In this document: positions 21,874-31,653 of the stretch, piece after piece
How positions within the stretch are numbered: position 1 is the stretch's first letter
How the letters are laid out: each line of letters opens with the position of its first letter
Source: Phytophthora hibernalis
Taxonomy: Eukaryota > Oomycota > Peronosporomycetes > Peronosporales > Peronosporaceae
Assembly: GCA_012656075.1 (NCBI GenBank)
Contig: JAAKBF010000221.1
Span: 186,001-250,000 of the forward strand
Length of the DNA stretch: 64,000 nucleotides
Direction: 5' to 3'
Made by a program: the position numbers and the translations under genes
The notes under the pieces: model-generated
Databases searched by the model: none
Told to the model about the DNA's origin: nothing
The model's input: the letters and a program-made list of their open reading frames with translations, nothing else

Positions 21874-22265
21874 ATGGTGTCAATCCAGGTGCTTCTTGCG
21901 CTTGCTCTGCTGCTCGTAGCTGGAATGGAGGCGACACATGATCACGGCCATATTCGTGGTGACAATACCATGGCGATGGTCATGTCGGCAAATGCACTGG
22001 AAGAGGTCGATGACTCGTGCGGCGCCACAAATGAGCAAGGCTGCCAGCGCCAACTGAAGGAGCAAGAGGAGGGACGTCAAGTAGCTCCTCCAGAGTTCAT
22101 TCCCACGCACGAATGGCAGGATATTCTTCCGAACCAAGCGATCCCTCCGGTACGTTCCATCGAGTGCTTACAGTCTGAAGGTAAGAGACTGCTGTCATTT
22201 TCCAGGGTTTGTATATCCGAGTCAACCTCGCGACTGGCAAGAAAGAAGCCAAACTTCTCGACTAG
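21874..22265 (+). CDS. Mini-SIL1: secreted protein containing only the SIL1 N-terminal motif (copy 1)
   Basis: Two exons, 21874-22149 and 22206-22265, encode 111 residues: a signal peptide (MVSIQVLLALALLLVAGMEA), a variable acidic/histidine-containing stretch, then PTHEWQDILPNQAIPP joined to GLYIRVNLATGKKEAKLLD and stop. This block matches the segment of SIL1 that precedes its armadillo domain (compare the full SIL1 gene at 22982), and the intron falls at the same codon and phase. The armadillo domain that drives nucleotide exchange on BiP is absent. It could still contact BiP, or be retained or secreted for another purpose; function is unknown. No ER-retention signal is seen at the C-terminus. 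Confidence 0.75.
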
Positions 22266-22345
22266 ATTGCTCCACTATTGCAGATTCAGTTTAGGCATTT
22301 AGAATACTACTCAGCGCATAGGAGATCTTGACGTTCATAGTCCAA

Positions 22346-22712
22346 ATGCAGCACCGCTCGCTTCAGCAGCGAGTGGGTCTCTTCGCTTCTACGCCTCTGC
22401 TAACAGCGGTACGTGTGCGAGCGCACTTTGACGAGCAGGCTCCAGGTGGAAGAACCACACTTGTTCCTGTTAAAAGGAGACGAGCGGTGGCGTCAGAGGA
22501 CAGCGGAGCCACCAACGCAGCCCCGCCCACGTTCGAGCCGACCCACGAGTGGAAGGAAATTCTTCCCAACCAAGTGCTGCCAGCGGTACGTAAGCAACAG
22601 CTAAAAAACAAAGCGCAGAAGTATTGTAACTGAACTAACACAGCGCATGCAGGGTCTCCACATTCGTGTGAACCTGCAAACCGGCAAGAAGGAGGCGAAA
22701 TTGCTCGACTGA
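22346..22712 (+). CDS. Mini-SIL1 (copy 2)
   Basis: Exons 22346-22585 and 22653-22712 encode 99 residues ending in PTHEWKEILPNQVLPA joined to GLHIRVNLQTGKKEAKLLD, with the intron at the same position and phase as copy 1 and SIL1. The N-terminus (MQHRSLQQRVGLFASTPLLT) is only weakly hydrophobic, so either the signal peptide has decayed or a base error or upstream exon hides it. It lies between copy 1 and the complete SIL1 gene, all on the same strand, the layout expected from tandem duplication of the 5' part of SIL1. Confidence 0.65.
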
Positions 22713-22981
22713 TAGCCAATTCCACTTAATATCCAAACACGACCCTATGACTGGTTTTCTAGCAAACGCACGCCTGCACTCACTGTGAACACAACACATA
22801 ATGCTTCCACGTGTCGCCGTCAGCCAAGAAAGCCACAAGAACAGTATTTGAGCACCACCACCTTCTAAGGTGGTGTGTGCCACATAACTACACTTTTGAC
22901 CACGTATCCACGTCAGCAAGTTGCCATTCTCGATTTGACAGTTGACGCACCAAGTCGCACCTGAACCTCACGACCACAGCC

Positions 22982-24728
22982 ATGCCGCCGAGAAATTCAC
23001 GACTGCACCGCTTCCTTCTGCTTACAGCAGCTACAGCGGCTATTGTATTGTCAGTCAGCGCTGCCTCCGCTGAGGTATCCGTTGACGTTGCTGCAGCTTC
23101 GGAGAGCGGATCTGCTGCTGCAGTGAAGGTGCCTGAGTTTGTTGCCACGGGTGACTGGCAGGAGCTTATTCCTGGACAGGGCGTGCCGCGGGTTAGTGAT
23201 TGTGCTGCTTTGTCGCTGCTGTTGTGCAAATGGCTCAACGTATTGACTTTTGATGCGGTTGCGATACAGGGACTTCACGTGCGCTTGAACCTGGAGACCG
23301 GCAAGCGCGAGGCAAAGCTGGTGGATCCTAATGAAGAGAACACGGAAGAGTCTATGCGCTCGGTGGTTGTTGATCCCAATGCGAAGCAGACCACGGTGAT
23401 GGTTTCGACGGGTATCACCGGTGATATTCTGACGGACGAAAGCAAGGACGACACTCTCACAGTTGTTGACGAGGAAATTTTCGAGGAGGAGGCTAGTGGT
23501 GAAATTGCTGGCGCTAGTACTAATGATGCTGAGGCTTCGGAAGGAGCTGAGCCTGCCGAGCCGAACTGGAACCACGATAAAATCTACGAGGTGCTGCAGG
23601 CGTTGCCCGAGCCGCCAAAGGTGGAGGGTATGGATATCCACGAAGCACATGAGAAGCTATCTCCTGCCGAGTTCCGACAGCAGATCATTTTCCTCTGGAA
23701 GAAGCGCCAAGCTGAGCTGAAAGAGGCGCTTGAGTCTCTTCAGGACGACGCCAAGTATCTGGGCAAGCTGTTCGAACAATTCAAGGAAGCAGAACAGAAT
23801 GGCGATACAGAGGGGCAACTATCGGCGCTCGAAGTGCTAGAGTGGGAAGTGCAGGATCTGGATAAGACCCACGTCTTCAACTTTATTGGTGGCTTCGGCA
23901 TCATTGCTGAGTACCTGAATTCGACCAACTTGCCTATCCGTGCGCACGCGGCATGGGTGGTTGGATCGGCGGCTAAGAACTACAAGGATGGCCAAGAGTG
24001 GGCTATTGACGCTGGTGTCATGCCAAAGTTGGTTGCCTCATTAACCTTGGAAGTTCCTAGCTCCGAGGTAGAAGCCAAGGATGTCCTGGAAGTAAAAAGA
24101 AAGCGATCTACGCTTTGTCGTCCATTGTGCGATCCAATGAACGCGGACAACGACTGTTCTCGCTTCACAAAGGACCAGAGCGTCTTGCTGGACTGTTTGA
24201 CGATGCACACCCCGCAAAACTTCAGTTGAAGGTAAGACAAGTATTGCGATCTACCTATTGAATTGCTTGAGCTGGAGTTTTAACCGCTTGCTCTGAATTT
24301 GTTGTCGCACAGGTACTTCTGTTCGTTTACGACCTACTTGCAGAAGCTGCAGAGAGCAAGTCGAATGCTGATGAGGAGCCATCTGCTTTGGCTGAGATGG
24401 AAAAGGTGTTCCAGTCTGCGGAATGGTGCGAGCGCTTTTCAACGACATTCGTCAAAATGGTACGTGGGTGTTTCTACTTTATTTCCCGACGTTTACTCAC
24501 GTTTAGTTCGCTACAATCTAGGCTCCACTTCTTGTTCATCGTGAAGTGCTCGAGTTGGTGGACGCTATGCGTCACCAGCTCCCCACGTGTCAGGAGGTGC
24601 ATCAGGCGTCAGGTATCAAAACTGTGGTGGAGAAAGTTGCCAATTCTGTTGCAGGCGACGAAGACATCGATGCCGACGAGAAAAATGAACTAGCTCTGTT
24701 CTTCCAGGATTTCCTGGGGCGCGTATGA
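22982..24728 (+). CDS. SIL1: SIL1 nucleotide-exchange factor for the ER chaperone BiP
   Basis: Exons 22982-23191, 23270-24231, 24313-24459 and 24522-24728 encode about 508 residues. A signal peptide (LLLTAATAAIVLSVSAASA) is followed by the N-terminal motif WQELIPGQGVPR joined to GLHVRLNLETG, an acidic stretch, and the armadillo-type HspBP1/SIL1 domain (AEYLNSTNLPIRAHAAWVVG). SIL1 opens BiP for ADP release in the ER lumen. One base must be added at A5 24094-24098 to keep the domain open (KAIYALSSIVRSNERGQRLF); otherwise the frame stops at 24229. Intron 1 (23192-23269, 78 nt) is a multiple of three and stop-free, so its retention would insert 26 residues. Confidence 0.85.
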
Positions 24729-25159
24729 GTCAAGCAGCAGTGGTGGGTTATCCCCTAATATATTAAGCCTGCATTAGCTTGCAGAGTCGACGAAGTTCCT
24801 GAAAACTTTCTTTTACATGTCAAACTGTGAGTTGCCGATCGTTCGAGTGCGTACAAATGACCCGCAGGGAATAAATGAGCACACTCATGGAACTGGTTCA
24901 TCATCTCTCGTCAAGAAAGCTCGTTGGCAAATTCCGGTCGAGAACACCTACAGTACTTAAACAAGATATCGGAGCACCAACAAAATGGTTTCTCCACATA
25001 CTTCGAAGTACATGGTCATAGAAAGATAGTACGGTAGCAACAACAGCAATTGCGTCCATCTATGTTCAACATGCTCGGATCGCGCAGTAGCCAATCGGTG
25101 ACCAGAACGCATCTAATTGGCTGAAATGATCCCGTTGCAATTGGTCTCACCACATTGGC
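24729..25159. other. Intergenic region without a visible gene
   Basis: The 431 bp between SIL1 and GNB1L is A/T-richer than its flanks, with stops in all frames. I see no RNA gene, repeat or hairpin. It should hold the 3' end of SIL1 and the GNB1L promoter. Confidence 0.5.
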
Positions 25160-26382
25160 ATGACCTCAAAGTCGGCGCCAGAGCCTCTCGGCGTGCTGCG
25201 TGGACATGGCGTCCCCGTCAACAGCGTGGGCTTTCTGTCTGCATCCACAGTCGTGTCCGGTTCTGGTGACGGCGCCGTGAAGATCTGGGACTTGAAATCG
25301 CGGCGGGAGCTGGCGACGAACCCTTCGGCGCACTCGAAAGCTGGCGTACTGCACTCCGCCGCCGTTCGAGGCTCCGTAGCGTCGGACCAGAAGCTCGTCA
25401 CGCAAGGTCGCGACGGGTTCGTGAAGCTCTGGGACGTTCAGTCGTTCGGTGCAGCAGCTGAGCCGCTAGTCAAGTTCTACTGCGGGTCCTACTCGTTCAC
25501 CAAGTTCGCGACGCTGCGTTGGCCAGGAGAAGACGCAGCAGAGAGCGCAAATTTGATCGTGAGCCCCAGCAGCATCGATAACAAGGTTCGTGCGTCGCTG
25601 GTCTTCTTCGTAGTAGTTTACGAGCTTATGGTGATGTCTGACCAGAAATGGAATTTGTCGGCAGCTCTTGGTCTTTGACATTCGGGCAGACAGCTCCACG
25701 CCGGCATTGACGCTCACAGTGCCGGACGCCGCCACCAAGCGGGGCATGTGTGTGTCGTTAGCACTGTTTGAGAGCCGCATTGCACAAGGAGAGGATGGCG
25801 CTGGTGGCAACGCGCAGACGTATATCGGCGCCGGGTTCGAAGGAGGCCAACTCGCTATCCTGGACTTGCGCTCGGGTGGGAAAGTGGCGTGTGAGACTAC
25901 AGTTACCCAGGGTGCAAACGCATGTAAGTGCCGCATTGTCACGATTGTGTGCTACTGCTAACCACATGTTGCTGTGTCTTGTGGTCCTAGTGCTTTCTTT
26001 CGACATCACGCGAGACGGGAGGTCAGCCATTTGCGGATCCTCGGGTGAAGAGATGTACTCGGCAGCCTTTGATGTGGCATCGTACACGCTCAGTTCGCGG
26101 TCCTTCTTCTCCTGTGCGCATGGTGGATTTAGTAGTATACGCATTCGAGGAGACCAGCGTATCGTGGCCACCGCTGGCTGGGACCATCGTGTGCGCCTGT
26201 TTCACTTGCGGAAGCTCAAACCGCTCGCTGTGCTCAAATATCATAGCGAGAGCGTGTTTGCGCTAGACTTCAGCGATGACAGCGCGCTGCTCACTTCGTG
26301 CTCCAAGGACCACAAGATTGCTCTTTGGTCGATCTATCCGCCTATTGGAACCGTTGCTAACAACGCGCTGCGGCCGTATTGA
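25160..26382 (+). CDS. GNB1L: WD40 protein, GNB1L / ASTRA-associated protein 1 type
   Basis: Exons 25160-25585, 25665-25923 and 25991-26382 encode 358 residues of WD repeats. The opening repeat LRGHGVPVNSVGFLSASTVV and VKIWDLKSRREL, the middle VFDIRADSSTPALTL, and especially the last repeats (ATAGWDHRVRLFHLRKLKPL, SCSKDHKIALWSIYPP) match GNB1L, also called ASTRA-associated protein 1. In animals and fungi this protein helps the TTT/ASTRA machinery stabilise PI3-kinase-like kinases. No regulatory signal is evident. It is tail-to-tail with the ligase-lipase fusion, 25 bp apart. Confidence 0.88.
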
Positions 26383-26407
26383 GTGTCATTTACATTTTAT
26401 TAACTTT

Positions 26408-29134
26408 TCACGAAGTGAACTCAACTGACTTCTTGAGGTTGGCGTTGTAATACAGGAAATGGTGATAGCGGAAGTAGGTGAGCAATTCGGCAAAGCCCAC
26501 GTCGCGCTGCGCGTGACACTCGCGTCCACGATGGCCGTAATGCTGGCAAACGCGACACTTGTGCTCGCCTGTGCAGTGGTTGGCGTTTCCGCACAACAAG
26601 CAGGGCTTGTTGCGGTTTCGACAGTCTGCACCTCGATGTGAGCCGCGCTCAATACAGTAGCGACACCGATGTTGTGCCGTGACGTGGGCTGTACTCTTAC
26701 AGAAGGAGCACGCCGGATCGTTTGCCTTGTCGTGCGCGTGGGCCTTGTGTGCATGCTCGAAAGCACGGTCGATAGACTTTGTGACTGGCAGCAGCGAGAA
26801 ATGAGCCGGTGTGCGCCGGCCAACACCCATTCCGTGCTCGCGAAGGAAAATCTTTATACAGGCGTCAACATATCCCTCAGCCGTCGGAGGGAAGGCGTGC
26901 ACGGTGTCCGACGGGTGCATGACGATTAGCAATTGTTGCGGCTCGAAGAGTACCCTGAGTCGAGCGGCAAAGCCTATGTCGCCACGCGGGGCGATCCAAA
27001 GCCGACAAAGTTGATCTTGCTTGCGTCCCAGCCGTTCATACGAGCGTGATCACCCAGGTATAATAGCAGGAGCTGGCCGAGCATACCCCCATGCTGTAGC
27101 CGGTCACGTGCACAGGCACGCCCTGCTCAACGTATTTGAGTATAGCATCGAGCAGACCTTCCTTGATCATGTCCTGCATGTAGTTGTTAATAGCGCGGTG
27201 CACGCGAACAACACGGGCCTTGCTGAGGCGCACAGGGTTAATTTCTCCAGAACCGCTGCTGTCCGTGTCACTGTCTCGACGTCGTCGTCGCGTGTGCGTC
27301 TGGGCATGCACTGGCACTGCCGTCGGCTGATCCAATACCAACGAGTCAAAACGCTGAATCTGTTGCTTGCGCATGAGTTTTTCCAAGATGGAGATGCCGG
27401 GCGGTTCCGTCAGACCACGATCCAATGCCACAGCCATCATGTTTTGGATACTCTGGCGAACACGTGTCTGCTCGCCGTCAGACCACGCGTGTCCGATCTT
27501 GCTCCACATAAACTTCAATAGCTGCGATGCTGGTTCGTAGTCACCCGAGACGGACGAGGTTACAATGTTGATCGCCGACGAGAGCGACATGCCCTTCATC
27601 TCTGTTTTGAACTCCTTCAACTCGTCTTCAGCCCAACCGGACCAGAAATCCCCCAAACATCTCGAATAGTTTCCGGCGTACCTGCTGGGCTGAAGGCCAC
27701 CACAACATCCCGCGTTGGCTCGCTGGACGGATGCTCCACCGTACCCTCCCAAACGTGGGCTCGGGCGCAGTGGCTTTTGTTCTGGAAAATGTGCTTGAGC
27801 TCGTACACAGGGGCGATAGCATCAGCCGCTCGACGATCAGCACGGATTTTTACACCAAGGCCAAACTGCACGTTCTTGTTTCCATCAGCATCTTCATTCA
27901 CCAGGTCGTTCTCTTTAAGCATCGAGAATTTTGCTGAAAGGAGCAGTAGCTGCTTTCCACGGGCCAGAATTTCACGCTTACGGCGAAAGCTGCGATGCAT
28001 GTCAGCAATGGCCGAGCCAAATGCGTCGTTGATGTCCTCGTCGTCAGGACAGGTTACAATAGTCTCCTCTTGCTCTGTGATGAGCAGGATCTCACGTGAG
28101 TGGTGATTACCAGCGATCACATCGACACCCCACTTCTCCAGGTCAGCGTGCGCCGCCTCGATATCCTCGCCACTTGCGAGCTGGTGCTTGCACGTGACCA
28201 GGAAGGCCTTAGGACACCAATCTTTGCGGATCTTGCGGATGATGTTAGGGACGCGCACGAAATTCACGGAGAACTCGTCACTTTTTTTCTTCTTGGTGAT
28301 CTTCTTGGCAAACTTTTTGATGTGCTTGACTTTGCTGTGCTTCGACGACGAGGATGATGACGAGGATGCGGTTTCTGTATCAACCACTTCATCAACAGCT
28401 TCGGTCACTGTCGCGGAAGGGTCTACAGGGACGTAGAAGTCCATGAGCGTGGCGGCCAGCACGACAATGGCGCGGTCTTTGGCAACCTGTACGGCTTTCG
28501 CAGTGAGCCGCGTCAGCATCAGGTACTGCTGCACCGACGTGAAGCTCAGGTTGAGCACACGGGTGCTGCATTCGGTGTAGAGCTGCGCGATTTTCTGGAT
28601 CTGCAGCTGCTGCGTGATGTCCATGCCGGAGAGCACGAGTCCGTTGTCCTGCAGACGGAACATGTCCATGAAGGCTCCGTTCTGGATGTACTTCTGGAAG
28701 TGGCGCGTGAAGGGCCGAAGCGAGTCCTCGCGGTGCACGAAGATGACCGCGTAGCCCAGTTGTAGCAGGTACTCGGCACATGCAGGGCCCTGCTGCTCCT
28801 GCACCTGCGGAGCCACGTCCACGAATGTGTCGTTCTCAGGGTCTAGCGGCACGATCGTCGCCCCTGAAGTGATGAGCGCAATGCCGCGACGTTTGTCTGC
28901 CAATTGTGCAGCGATGAACTCCTCCGTCTGCGTCTGGATGGCGCCCAGCTCCCAGCGCGGGTCCTCGGGCGTCTTGCTGAAAAACTCCTCCACGAACTCG
29001 CTCGAGTCTGTGGGCACAGATCCGCCGCCCATGCGATGGCGCAGCGTTCCCCAGAGCGCCATGTTGCTGTGGTGCCAGGACACGTGCTTCTTGTCGCTGG
29101 AAGAAGATGCAGACTGGCGCCCGTCGTCGCTCAT
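26408..29134 (-). CDS. Fusion: phosphopantothenate-cysteine ligase-like domain + class-3 lipase + CCHC zinc knuckles
   Basis: A single intronless frame, about 909 residues after three one-base additions (C5 27650-27654, C5 27086-27090, CC at about 26982). Residues 60-400 resemble eukaryotic PPCS: GIALITSGATIVPLDP, VLAATLMDFYVPVD, KDWCPKAFLVTCK and VDVIAGNHHSREILL. The usual NFSSG/RGA motif is not recognisable, so activity is doubtful. From about residue 465 a Lipase_3 domain follows (DVVVAFSPAGTPETIRDVWG; nucleophile elbow HVTGYSMGGMLGQLLL; catalytic-Asp region MHPSDTVHAFPP). About 70 residues from the end are four CCHC-type knuckles, e.g. CRVCQHYGHRGREC. PPCS makes a CoA precursor; class-3 lipases cleave acylglycerols. 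The ligase frame enters the lipase domain without a stop, before any correction. Two genes are possible only if a start inside the domain exists; none is evident. Confidence 0.72.
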
Positions 29135-29775
29135 GTCGTTCGTGCGTGGAGTCGTCCGACTCTTATGACGTCGGTTGCAAAATGAAACGGAAAATGATGT
29201 CCGGCGGTGGAAGTCGCCTTGTGTGGTTTACACTATGATTGGCTTGAACAAAGTAAGCTTCGAATTGAACCCACGTTGCGTCCCACCTGATTTGCCCACT
29301 TTTCGACAGCTCATCCCACTCGCTTGCAGATTTCCTCTGGCGGCAGATACACCAGTGCGTGCGTGGTACACCGCGAGTCATCGTCAATGCCATTGAAATC
29401 CATGTGTACCAACGTGTAGGCAAAAGCCAAAGTTTAACTTAAACTGGTTGTTGCTGGGAATTCCAACTTGGGACCACTGCATTTGCTGATTACGGCGGGC
29501 ATTTGGTTGTCTCTGCAACGTGAACGAGCAGTGCAATGAATGGCTGCAACAGTTGCAGCTGCAACTGCGCTGGATTGTTGTGTGCGAGGCATGGATAGTA
29601 TCCAGGATACGGCATGCTTTTCAACGATACATTTTCACATAACGTTACCGGTAATTTCATTGCTGCAGGTAAATTACGGATAAAAGACTGGTAAATTACG
29701 GATAAAAGACGTAAATAAAAAACTGACTCATGGCGGGCGATCTTGATCTTGAAGATATTGCGTGTCAAAGCCGGG
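29135..29775. other. Intergenic region between divergent genes
   Basis: This 641-bp stretch separates the start of the ligase-lipase gene (minus) from the start of the next plus-strand gene. No convincing coding frame or RNA gene is seen. It contains a 22-bp tandem duplication (separate entry) and presumably both promoters. Confidence 0.5.
29668..29710 (+). repeat. Two tandem copies of a 21-22-bp unit
   Basis: The unit GGTAAATTACGGATAAAAGA, followed by CT in the first copy and C in the second, occurs at 29668-29689 and again from 29690 to 29710, with no spacer and no mismatch. It lies just upstream of the gene starting at 29776 and looks like a recent slippage duplication. Confidence 0.8.
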
Positions 29776-31568
29776 ATGGGCCATCCGATGGATGCTTCGG
29801 AGCGGCACCTGCGTCGATGCTCTTCTTCCGCTCTGCACGTGCTCTTCTGGTGGATAGCAGCTTCGCTTCGGTTGAGCGCCGCGCTGAATTGCGCGCTACC
29901 ACAGCCACAGCTCGCGGGCGTCCAGAATGCCACCGCCGTGCAGTTGCCGGTGGACATCGTCTTGACTACGAGCTACCACCACGACGCCGCAGCAAGCGAG
30001 TTGCTCTTCATCGCCACTCACAACGCAAGGAACATGCCATGTTGGTAGTAGCGCGCTGTGTGGCTTGTGCTTGATGAAGCTTTGATTCTTATGCGTGCTG
30101 CTGTTGTGCAGGGGACCAGAAGATCACCATCGACTCTCCAGGGAGACATCGGATCCGTAAGTTGACTGAGGCGGCGTTAAAAACTGGTATAAGACTCACT
30201 CTTTGCTGTTAAATTATGCCGTCTAGTTGCAACGGTAACGGCACTGGACTCTGCGTGTTCGCGGACGGACTTCTTCGTGTTTGACGGATATCTTCCTCAA
30301 AACTCGGACGCTAAACCAGAGGCTGAGTCGTCGGAAGTGGGGTGCATTGAGCCTTCTGAGCTCCACCTGATCATCTTTTGGTCAGCTATGCCGGATGACC
30401 ACCTTTCGCGACTTATCCGAATTGTAGCGGCACTTTCCGATATTGTGAGCTATCCTGAAGCCAACTATCATGTCCGGTTGCGTGGGGTATTGCGAGCGGA
30501 CCCAGGTATGACGCAGCGCATCGACGAGAGTTGGTACCAAGAATATTACGGCGACACGTACTATGGCCTTTACTTTGGAACGTCGGACAAAGTGGACATG
30601 GTGCACGTGAAGGAGACGGGGGCTTTCATGTGGCGCTTGTAGAAGATTTATGCCCCAGGTACGCCTACGATCTCAAGCGGGACATGGTGCTAAACACCAA
30701 TATGTTTGCTCTGAAAAACCTTCTGCGGGAGCAAAGCCCGCAATGGTACCAGGTGCATGCAACCCAGACTAAGCAAGAATCGGATGCTGACTATAAGTTT
30801 CTTTTCGGCAAGACTGGCAAAGAGGTGATTCGGTCGCTGCGTCTGGATAAACGGTGGTCAGCTGCCGTGTACCAAAGTCTCCACGTCGATGATAGTGCGT
30901 ACATCCTACCGTGGAAACGTATCTTCATACCTGTCGACGCAATGGAAATGCTTGGTGCTATGATGCAAAGCGAGTGGTATCGATTCAAGCTGGACGTGCC
31001 GGAAATTCATGTACGTACTTGTGTTGCTCAGCGCTAATGTCGTTCCACCTGTAACGAAGTTCTCGCGCTGTCACTGTAGGCTGAACTAACTCCACGTATG
31101 CTGGACCCGGACCCGACCTCAACCCAAGATAATATTCATCGAGCTGCTTTCCTGGGCTCGAATCGACTGCCGCTCTTGGCCCATATGCCGGCAGATTCTC
31201 GATGGTACAAGGGACTGCTCGAGTTGGAGCGCGTCAGAACGTTTCACGTGCTGAAGGAAAACAATTGGCGGCAGCAATTGCCTCCATGCAGCACTGTTGG
31301 TGAAGCAGCAGCACTATTATCCTCGCAAGACTCGACAATATCGGAACATCGAGCCCACGTTCGTCAACTTCAACATCGAGTTGATCAGTTCAACCACACT
31401 GTCATCATCGTAGGCGCCAGCCTTGACGGGCCATTCACAATATGGGATGGCAACCACCGATCCATCGCATTGGCACTCACCCAACCGGACAGCCATTTAC
31501 TGCTTGTGTACATGGGTATCAACTCCCAGTTCGCTTCACCACACCGCGGCTCCTTCTACTGTCCGTAG
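29776..31568 (+). CDS. Membrane-anchored or secreted protein of unknown function
   Basis: Exons 29776-30044, 30112-30156, 30227-31010 and 31080-31568 give about 530 residues. An arginine-flanked hydrophobic segment near the N-terminus (LHVLFWWIAASLRLSAALN) is either a signal anchor or a signal peptide. The body contains DFFVFDGYLPQ, LYFGTSDKVDMVHVKETGGF, YAYDLKRDMVLNTNMFALKN and, near the end, FTIWDGNHRSIALAL. The last resembles the D-G-N-H-R motif of ParB/sulfiredoxin-like proteins, but the rest does not, so I would not transfer a function. One base must be added in G5 30618-30622 and perhaps one at the exon 1/2 junction. I recognise no family; the first exon is the least certain part. Confidence 0.55.
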
Positions 31569-31653
31569 TCAGTTTTGTGCAAGTAGCGAAATGATCACTC
31601 GTGTGGCACACACTAAAACGGTTACGTTCCCCCAAACCTTTTACAGACTGAAA

